A stretch of DNA of 45,533 bases, taken from positions 1 to 45,533 of the forward strand of contig JAAXWQ010000013.1 in NCBI GenBank assembly GCA_013335115.1, read 5' to 3'. The DNA is from Chlorobiaceae bacterium. GTDB lineage: Bacteria; Bacteroidota; Chlorobiia; Chlorobiales; Chlorobiaceae. The notes under the pieces were generated by a model, which worked only from the letters and a program-made list of their open reading frames with translations, searched no databases and was not told the DNA's origin. The position numbers were made by a program, and so were the translations under genes. Shown in pieces: positions 1 through 4,962 of the stretch; the first letter of the stretch is position 1, and each line of letters starts with the position of its first letter.

Positions 1-127
1 CGACAGCATTCGGGATGATCACGTTATCGGTCGCGATGACCCCGCCGATCGGCATCCCGTACCCCTGATGACAGTCAGGCATGAGGGCGACGTGATTGCG
101 CAGGAACGGGAGGTTTGCGAGGTTCTT
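1..127. repeat. Terminal direct repeat, left copy
   Basis: These 127 bases are identical to bases 45407-45533. An exact repeat at both ends of a contig is the signature of a circular or circularly permuted molecule assembled past its own start. The RtcB-like reading frame continues through the join without a break, which supports true circularity. The unique sequence is 45,406 bp. A physical 127-bp terminal redundancy in the virion is possible but less likely, because the repeat lies inside a gene. Confidence 0.95.
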
Positions 128-208
128 TGCCTGAGCAAGTGCGCCCGGCTCAATATCCGACACCCAGGAGTAAATGGGGTGCGATTCGGAAATGTATTTC
201 TGCATCAT
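1..208 (-). CDS. RtcB-like RNA ligase, N-terminal part (continues at the right end of the window)
   Basis: This is the 5' part of the RtcB-like gene whose remainder is at 44820-45533. The start is ATG at 208, in an ATGATG string that overlaps the TGA stop of the upstream gene (ATGA), implying translational coupling. The first residues read MMQKYISESHPIYSWV, then a stretch matching the short-RtcB N-terminus (AQAKNLANLPF, then ALMPDCHQGYGMPIGG). The PDCHxGYGMPIGG segment is the first metal-binding region of the family. Across the join the protein is 264 residues. See the right-hand entry for the missing C-terminal half. Confidence 0.85.
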   Translation of the reverse strand, partial: MMQKYISESHPIYSWVSDIEPGALAQAKNLANLPFLRNHVALMPDCHQGYGMPIGGVIATDNVIIPNAV

Positions 209-402
209 GATTCAATGGTTTTGAGTTCGTTGATTGCCATTACAGCCTCCCCGTAGGTGTCTCCGGTCCTGATTCCGTCAACGGCATACAGATAGGCAGC
301 TTCTATTGTTTGGTGCGGCCTGGCGTCATACCAGGCTTCGAGGATCGCGCATGCTCGCCGGAGCTCGAAGGCGGCCAGGGCGCGGAGGGCGAGGGCCTTC
401 AC
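205..402 (-). CDS. Small hypothetical protein upstream of RtcB-like gene
   Basis: A 65-residue protein with no family I recognise. The N-terminal part is Ala/Leu/Arg rich (MKALALRALAAFELRRA) and probably helical. It overlaps its upstream neighbour (stop at 399) and the RtcB-like start (208) by four bases each, so it sits within a tightly coupled operon. Small proteins of this kind are common in phage accessory operons. Function unknown. Confidence 0.6.
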   Translation of the reverse strand: MKALALRALAAFELRRACAILEAWYDARPHQTIEAAYLYAVDGIRTGDTYGEAVMAINELKTIES

Positions 403-836
403 GATTCACCACCTTTGTGTCTTTCAATGAGCGCCCTTATATGCGGCGAGTCGAGATACTTATCCGCGTATTCCAGTGCCTCCACCAACTCACACACCTC
501 TTTCTTGTGCCTCTCTTCGGCTGAACGGAGGTCGGCGGCGTGGGCGGCGGTGAGGCGTTTTTTTAAATAATCCCTAACCCATTCACCCCCCTCCCAATAC
601 GTTTGTAGCTCACCATCTCTTAGCCCACATTCACGCCCTTGATTTTCGATAAAGTCGTCTGTCACTTCCACAAATACCCGCTCAAACTCCCCCCCGCCAC
701 CCGGAGCTTCGAGCTCCTTCACGGCCTTGGCAATGCGGTCGATTGATGCGTTGTGCGCTTCTGACGGCATCGGCGCAAGGGCGTGCTCGTCAATAGCCCA
801 CTTTTCATTCTCAATCGCCTGAATGATTTTGTTCAC
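399..836 (-). CDS. Hypothetical coiled-coil-like protein
   Basis: Length is 145 residues from a GTG start at 836. I chose this start because it overlaps the upstream TGA as GTGA and has a GGAGG Shine-Dalgarno sequence just upstream. A longer in-frame start at 884 lies inside the preceding gene and is less likely. The C-terminal half is charged and helical (RSAEERHKKEVCELVEALEYA). An acidic central part precedes an aromatic segment (LQTYWEGGEWVRDYLKKR). No family recognised. It belongs to the coupled gene run leading to the RtcB-like ligase. Confidence 0.6.
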   Translation of the reverse strand: MNKIIQAIENEKWAIDEHALAPMPSEAHNASIDRIAKAVKELEAPGGGGEFERVFVEVTDDFIENQGRECGLRDGELQTYWEGGEWVRDYLKKRLTAAHAADLRSAEERHKKEVCELVEALEYADKYLDSPHIRALIERHKGGES

Positions 837-1141
837 TTCACACCTCCTTCGGGCAGCACCGGCGGCGCTTCGAGTTCGAGCCAATGAGTTGCCGCTTCAA
901 GATCTTCGTGCCCTCCGTCGTCCTGAAACCATCTGTCGTCTCCGTCATAGTACGCTGGAAAAGGCTCAAACACATCCCGGTACTCTGTGCTGAAATACCA
1001 GTAAAAACCCTCTTTCTCCGGCCTGCACTCTTCGCTGTACGGCTTCATCGCTCGCGGCTTTTCGATCTCTTCGATGCGGGCCTTCAGGCGGTCGTTTTCA
1101 GCGACCAGCGCATCATTCTCAGTCTCTTGCTCAGTGATCAC
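833..1141 (-). CDS. Hypothetical protein, DUF551-like C-terminus
   Basis: A 102-residue protein. The first 30 residues form an acidic heptad-like helix (ENDALVAENDRLKARIEEIE), likely a short coiled coil. The middle is rich in Tyr, Phe, Trp and Asp. The end (ATHWLELEAPPVLPEG) resembles the ATHWMPLPEPP ending common in DUF551-type phage proteins. That resemblance is family knowledge, and the function of DUF551 is not known. It is followed by the GTGA-coupled gene at 836. Confidence 0.6.
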   Translation of the reverse strand: MITEQETENDALVAENDRLKARIEEIEKPRAMKPYSEECRPEKEGFYWYFSTEYRDVFEPFPAYYDGDDRWFQDDGGHEDLEAATHWLELEAPPVLPEGGVK

Positions 1142-1175
1142 CTGCAGATAATAGGCAATGCGACCAGGTGCAGTA

Positions 1176-1475
1176 TCAGGAGTATGCGTATTGAGATTGC
1201 CGACCGGGAAGCGCGCGCATTACGGCATTCATGTATCCTTCCGCCTTCTCAGCCCGTTTGCTCTCGCGTTCAGCAATACGTAAAGCTCTTTTTTCAGTGC
1301 TTTTAAGAATCTCATGAACACCAGACAACGTAACCCATTCACGGTGTTTTTCGGAGTCATACTTCACCGGTTTTGTCGCTGGTGGCCGCCCGTCGATGCC
1401 CGATAGGCTGCGGCCGTCCCGGATGATCCGTTCGCGGTCGCCCGCCTCGATCTGCTCAATTTGTGACTCGTTCAT
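1176..1475 (-). CDS. Hypothetical protein
   Basis: A 99-residue protein starting MNESQIEQIEAGDRERI. A longer frame exists upstream, but its sequence lies over the neighbouring gene and has the Arg/Ser-rich look of an out-of-frame translation. The leader before the ATG is CA-rich (CACAAAACCTACACAACC) with no clear Shine-Dalgarno sequence, a pattern repeated at several genes here. The C-terminal half is a charged helix (RALRIAERESKRAEKAEGYM). Function unknown. Confidence 0.55.
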   Translation of the reverse strand: MNESQIEQIEAGDRERIIRDGRSLSGIDGRPPATKPVKYDSEKHREWVTLSGVHEILKSTEKRALRIAERESKRAEKAEGYMNAVMRALPGRQSQYAYS

Positions 1476-1494
1476 GGTTGTGTAGGTTTTGTGA

Positions 1495-1707
1495 TTAGAA
1501 AAAGCTCGCCTGCCCTTCCGAGATGACCGGCGCAACCTGGTCCTCAGTGACGTTCTGGATCTGGACGCCGCCCTTGGTGCGCAGGGTGAGAACCCGGTGC
1601 TCGTCCATCGTGCCCTCATGCTCGATGACGATCCGCTCGATCTCGCAGGTGATGCCGGTTCTGAGGTGTCGGGCGACCACGCCCTCGCGGTACTCGTTTT
1701 GGTTCAT
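1495..1707 (-). CDS. Small hypothetical protein
   Basis: A 70-residue protein, MNQNEYREGVVARHLRTG at the start, with an alternating hydrophobic and charged pattern that suggests a small beta fold. It overlaps the stop of the upstream zinc-binding-like gene by four bases. No family recognised. It sits in the accessory operon between the tRNA-like gene and the RtcB-like gene. Confidence 0.55.
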   Translation of the reverse strand: MNQNEYREGVVARHLRTGITCEIERIVIEHEGTMDEHRVLTLRTKGGVQIQNVTEDQVAPVISEGQASFF

Positions 1708-2063
1708 GGCTTGGTGTATTTAAGGTTCTTATATCCTTCCTCAACTCTGTTGATGAACTCCCTGAACGCCAGGTCGGCTGCGGCCAGTGGATGAATAATT
1801 TCAGGAATATTTTTTGCCACCTCCGTCACGGTTTCAGGTAATTTTACCGGCTCAGGATCGACAGTTTCCGCGGTTCTCCGGGGTTTTTCGGTAGATTTAC
1901 CGGAAACCGGCGGGGGCGCAGCCTCTGCCTCAAGCACCCGCTTGCCATAGCATTCCCGGCATACCGCCTCATAATCCGCCACGACGAGATGATGCTTGTA
2001 CATCGCGCCGGAGATGGGCGTCGTCGTCATCTGCCCGCAGTCATCACATTTCGTGCGCCCCAT
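1704..2063 (-). CDS. Small zinc-finger-like protein
   Basis: A 119-residue protein. The N-terminus carries CDDCGQM (residues 6-9 CxxC) and later CRECYGK (CxxC), which together can bind one zinc ion. A Pro/Glu/Lys-rich linker follows, then a helical C-terminus (FREFINRVEEGYKNLKY). The zinc site is read directly from the sequence. The role is unknown; nucleic-acid or protein binding would be typical. It starts 2 bases after the exonuclease stop codon region (2066). Confidence 0.65.
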   Translation of the reverse strand: MGRTKCDDCGQMTTTPISGAMYKHHLVVADYEAVCRECYGKRVLEAEAAPPPVSGKSTEKPRRTAETVDPEPVKLPETVTEVAKNIPEIIHPLAAADLAFREFINRVEEGYKNLKYTKP

Positions 2064-2065
2064 GG

Positions 2066-2638
2066 TTATCGTCCAATTAAAATGTTGTAGAGAGTTCTTG
2101 CCGCCCCCACGTCACTCAATGCGTCGTGGGCGTTGATTTGGATGCCGTAATGGGCGCACGCAGTCCCGAGCTTGTAATCCGGCAGGCTGATCGTACCAAT
2201 CGCATCCATGACGTACAGGATGGCGAGCGGGTCCTGCATCCGCCAGTTGTGATAGCTGCCAAACCCATACTTGTTTCCGTGAGCGTACGCCCATGCCTGC
2301 AGGAACTCGAAGTCGAACTTTGCGTTGTACCCTGCCGGATACGCTTTATCGGCCTTGTCATACTTGTCGATATGCTTCCCAATCCACCGAAGAAACTCGA
2401 AATATGCGTCATTGCTCTGCGCCCGGTTCGCCAGATCCGCCATTGTGGTTCCGGTCACGTCGAGTGCTGACTGATCGATTGCTGCGTCCTGGTGAGGCTG
2501 GAACTTAAGGTTGAAGGAGTCGACAACCTCGCCGCCGATCTCCATCAGAGCGGCCAGTTGGATGATGCCGTGCTTCGATGGATCGGTTCCGGTTGTCTCG
2601 GTGTCGATCCAGAGAAGTTTCTTGAAAAGGTTGGACAT
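2066..2638 (-). CDS. DnaQ-like DEDDh 3'-5' exonuclease
   Basis: A 190-residue protein of the DEDDh exonuclease fold. Motif I is LLWIDTETTG (catalytic Asp and Glu), motif II is GYNAKFDFEFL (Asp), and motif III is HDALSDVGAART (HxAxxD). All catalytic residues are present and the length fits a stand-alone DnaQ or oligoribonuclease-type enzyme. Such enzymes trim DNA or RNA 3' ends with two metal ions. The gene lies directly downstream of the tRNA-like gene on the same strand and upstream of the small genes leading to RtcB. The substrate, DNA proofreading or RNA end trimming, cannot be decided from sequence. Confidence 0.88.
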   Translation of the reverse strand: MSNLFKKLLWIDTETTGTDPSKHGIIQLAALMEIGGEVVDSFNLKFQPHQDAAIDQSALDVTGTTMADLANRAQSNDAYFEFLRWIGKHIDKYDKADKAYPAGYNAKFDFEFLQAWAYAHGNKYGFGSYHNWRMQDPLAILYVMDAIGTISLPDYKLGTACAHYGIQINAHDALSDVGAARTLYNILIGR

Positions 2639-2667
2639 GCCTGATTGATTTCTATGTTGCTTCTGCT

Positions 2668-2795
2668 TGGTGGTGGAGGCAGGATTCGAACCTGCAAAAC
2701 ATTTGATACCTCATATCAGTCAGAGAACATAGTCAAGCTAACCTGCTTTCGCTGCCGATCTTCTCAAATGGCGTTTACCATTTCGCCACTCCACC
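2668..2795 (-). tRNA. tRNA-like gene with an over-long anticodon region (Leu-like)
   Basis: The acceptor stem is a perfect 7-bp helix (GGTGGAG at 2795-2789 with CTCCACC at 2678-2672), followed by A and an encoded CCA. The T-arm is perfect: GCAGG, loop TTCGAAT, CCTGC (2695-2679). The D-arm (GCG, AAATGGTAAA, CGC) is Leu-like. Between the D-arm and T-arm lie about 75 nt instead of the usual 22-40. One fold puts CATTTGA (2770-2764) against TCAAATG (2706-2700), an extended anticodon stem enclosing some 57 nt. Another uses the local hairpin TGAT-ATGAGGT-ATCA (2718-2704), whose loop has T33 and a GAG (Leu) anticodon. Neither gives a normal tRNA, so it may be interrupted, decayed or processed. Confidence 0.6.
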
Positions 2796-2819
2796 ACTCA
2801 CCAGTGGCCACTGGTGAGT
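2796..2819. repeat. Perfect 24-bp palindrome abutting the tRNA-like gene
   Basis: The left arm ACTCACCAGTGG (2796-2807) is followed without a spacer by its exact reverse complement (2808-2819). It ends one base before the 5' end of the tRNA-like gene. No T-run follows on either strand, so it is not a standard terminator. It could be a binding site, a processing signal for the tRNA transcript, or part of the 3' end of the outer-membrane-like gene. Confidence 0.85.
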
Positions 2820-2862
2820 TTCGTTGCCCTGCCTCAGAGGGAGAGGCCCGGGCGCTCACATC

Positions 2863-3732
2863 TTACAGTGCCACCGCAAGGCCAGCCGAAGCCGTCACCC
2901 TGCTGCCAAGGTTGAGTCCGATGCTCGGAATATCTGCGTTGTAGTTGTAGGCCGCGCCAGCAGTCAGAGAAAAGACGTTGCCGATCGAACGCTCAAGGTT
3001 CAGCCCGGCCATGGCCGTAAAACCGTTACCGCTCTCGCCGTCCACCTTCGCGAAGTTCTCACCGGCCCCCAGGGTCAAGCTCACGCCGTCGAACAGGGCC
3101 ACGTCATAGGTCACCATCGCCTGATACAGCTCGACGGAGTGGGTGCGGTGAACTTTCGTCACGCTTTCAGGGGTGTAGCTGCTCGGAGTGCCTGCGGTTT
3201 CCTCGGTGTACGCTGACGGGGTTCCCGGCTGCTCAGGGACATAGCTCGAAGGCGTCCCGGCCGTCTCAGGGGTGTAAGTTCCCTCGGTCTCGCGGGTGTA
3301 TTTGCTCGAGCATTCCATCTTTCCGACACCACTGTTCCCGAGCTCCTTGAACCGTTCAGGAGTGTACTTGCTTGGCCTCCCAGGGACATAACTCGAAGGA
3401 GTTCCGGCGGTCTCCGGCACATATTCCGACGGGGCGCCCGCGGTCTCAGCGGTATAGGTCGAATGGGTTCCTGCCGTCTCGGCGGTGTAGCTGCTCGGGG
3501 TGACCGTCACTTCATCCCAGGATGCGCTGCCCTTCCCGCTGGTTACTCTCAGGCCAAAGCCGCCACCGACCTTTGCCTTCAGGCCAAGCTCTTTGCCGAA
3601 GTCGACGCCGTGCCCGTTGATGGTGCTCTTTTCGCTGACAGCGCCCTGGATGAAAGGTTCGAAGACGGCAGCCTGAGCGGTTCCGGCCATCATTGCGGCC
3701 GCTGCGGTGATCATAAGAAATGCTTTTTTCAT
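2863..3732 (-). CDS. Outer-membrane-like protein with tandem PETAGTPSSY repeats
   Basis: A 289-residue protein with a clear Sec signal peptide (MKKAF start, hydrophobic core, cleavage near AQA-A at residues 20-22). Residues about 77-190 contain imperfect 10-residue repeats of the type PETAGTPSSY, rich in Thr, Ser, Pro and Tyr. The C-terminal 90 residues alternate polar and hydrophobic residues with many Gly, as in beta-barrel strands. A surface-exposed outer-membrane protein is inferred. It lies beyond the late terminator with two membrane or lipoprotein-like genes, which suggests expression from the prophage and a role such as superinfection exclusion or host surface change. The C-terminal residue is Leu rather than the Phe usual in barrels. 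Confidence 0.65.
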   Translation of the reverse strand: MKKAFLMITAAAAMMAGTAQAAVFEPFIQGAVSEKSTINGHGVDFGKELGLKAKVGGGFGLRVTSGKGSASWDEVTVTPSSYTAETAGTHSTYTAETAGAPSEYVPETAGTPSSYVPGRPSKYTPERFKELGNSGVGKMECSSKYTRETEGTYTPETAGTPSSYVPEQPGTPSAYTEETAGTPSSYTPESVTKVHRTHSVELYQAMVTYDVALFDGVSLTLGAGENFAKVDGESGNGFTAMAGLNLERSIGNVFSLTAGAAYNYNADIPSIGLNLGSRVTASAGLAVAL

Positions 3733-3797
3733 GGTAATCGATGTTTTTTTGGTTTGCCCTCAAATTCCCCGCTGAAGGCTTACGGGCTACTGCAGAT

Positions 3798-4298
3798 TCA
3801 TTTAGCAAACTGGAAGTCAACGAACCGCCAATCGTACTCCCCGACCTGCACGACTTTGCAGGTGTATTCCGTACGGATCATGGCCCCAAACGAGTTTTGT
3901 GCATCGACCCAGGAATAGATGGTGTACTCGTGGCCAGACTTTGCCACCAAAGTGTTCTTGTCGGTCATCGACGGGAATTCCGCAGTGCTTGGTGCTTTCA
4001 AGTGATCTTTTGCGACCCCCTGCGAAAGAACAAAGGCATACTCTGAATTATCCTGCGTTCGCCATGCGTTAGGATCAGGATCTCCGCACCCGTTCAGGAT
4101 CACAAGGCTGACGGTCGCCACCGTCTTGATCGCCCTGCGCAGCATCACCCCGTGCAGAAGGCCGATACCCGTGCAGATTGCCAAGCCGGCCAGGCCCGCC
4201 CACTTGATCCACTGAGCGTCACCGTTGACGTCAGCAGCATAGACCCCGGAGAAGCCAACTATGGCGCCGATGGCGATCCAAAAGTGTGAGTGTTTCAT
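3798..4298 (-). CDS. Membrane/lipoprotein-like protein
   Basis: A 166-residue protein from ATG at 4298. Residues about 7-20 and 33-51 are hydrophobic and probably span the membrane. An internal Met at residue 52 (about 4145) begins MLRRAIKTVATVSLVILNGC, which resembles a lipoprotein signal with a lipobox (LNGC), so a shorter lipoprotein form may also exist or be the true product. The C-terminal domain (APSTAEFPSM, then YSWVDAQNSFGAMIRTEYTC) matches a widespread small domain of unknown function. It sits between a small membrane gene and the outer-membrane-like gene. An envelope function is inferred. Confidence 0.6.
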   Translation of the reverse strand: MKHSHFWIAIGAIVGFSGVYAADVNGDAQWIKWAGLAGLAICTGIGLLHGVMLRRAIKTVATVSLVILNGCGDPDPNAWRTQDNSEYAFVLSQGVAKDHLKAPSTAEFPSMTDKNTLVAKSGHEYTIYSWVDAQNSFGAMIRTEYTCKVVQVGEYDWRFVDFQFAK

Positions 4299-4300
4299 GT

Positions 4301-4477
4301 TCAGGCCTCCGTTTGATCGTTGGTAAAAGTGGTCGCGCGATTGTCGCGATTGGTGATCTGGTATTCCCACGGGCCCCCAAGGTGCTCGCAGGTTGTGGTG
4401 CGGCTGTGCTTCCACATTTTCCAGCAGAGATAGACTCCACCGATGCAGAAGAGGATGACGAATGCGGTGTTGATCAT
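4301..4477 (-). CDS. Small single-span membrane protein
   Basis: A 58-residue protein starting MINTAFVILFCIGGVYLCWK: one N-terminal transmembrane helix followed by a basic, polar tail (HSRTTTCEHLGGPWEYQ). The start is chosen so that the hydrophobic helix is N-terminal. A longer frame reads back toward the terminator and lacks support. It is the first gene after the strong terminator at 4565-4597 and so needs its own promoter, which I cannot place with confidence. It is followed after 2 bases by the lipoprotein-like gene. Function unknown. Confidence 0.55.
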   Translation of the reverse strand: MINTAFVILFCIGGVYLCWKMWKHSRTTTCEHLGGPWEYQITNRDNRATTFTNDQTEA

Positions 4478-4564
4478 GGTCGTGTTCGGTTTGGTGTTCA
4501 AATCTACTTCCCGAAATAAAAGTACGCCTTTTAGGGAAGTTTCCAAAAAAATAATTGTCAGGGC

Positions 4565-4597
4565 AAAAAAAAAGCGGGAACCCCGTAAGATTCCCGC
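4565..4597 (-). terminator. Rho-independent terminator of the late operon
   Basis: On the minus strand GCGGGAA (4597-4591) and TTCCCGC (4580-4574) form a 7-bp stem with a 10-nt loop, followed by nine T residues (4573-4565). It stands just after the last virion gene (4646-4960) and ends the long late transcription unit, separating it from the accessory genes. Confidence 0.9.
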
Positions 4598-4645
4598 CCC
4601 AACCGAACCATGATGAACACACTTAAAATGTACGGATTCCCGGCA

Positions 4646-4960
4646 TCACTTCAAAACTTTCGGGGCCTCGATAATAAATTCCGTCTCGTCTGGTGACGAA
4701 TACGCACCGTATTCCGAGACGCAGTGCTGAATGTAGATACCCGGCGCCAGGTCAAGCTCCGTCTGCCACACGTACTCGTGATCGCCGCTCGCCTCATTGA
4801 AGAGCATCGGGATATCCTCAAGTACGAACACGGTCGGTGTTGACTTGCGCGCGATGGTGAGCTTCACATTGTCCGGGTTCGTCCCAGAGGCAGCGCCCCT
4901 GAGTACCGGCCTTGTCCGGAGGACGATCGATTCGCCCGCGAGAAATACTTGGAGTGTCAT
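4646..4960 (-). CDS. Putative virion-associated beta-sandwich protein
   Basis: A 104-residue protein, MTLQVFLAGESIVLRTRPV at the start, composed largely of predicted beta strands, with an Ig-like look (ELDLAPGIYIQHCVSEY near the end). It follows the large fibre gene after 2 bases and precedes the late terminator, so it is the last gene of the structural operon. It may be an accessory or chaperone for the fibre. No family recognised. Confidence 0.6.
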   Translation of the reverse strand: MTLQVFLAGESIVLRTRPVLRGAASGTNPDNVKLTIARKSTPTVFVLEDIPMLFNEASGDHEYVWQTELDLAPGIYIQHCVSEYGAYSSPDETEFIIEAPKVLK

Positions 4961-4962
4961 GG

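Noticed and set aside
2668-2795. Group I intron in the tRNA-like gene
   Set aside because: The insert of about 57 nt is far below the size of a group I core and shows no clear P3-P7 elements.
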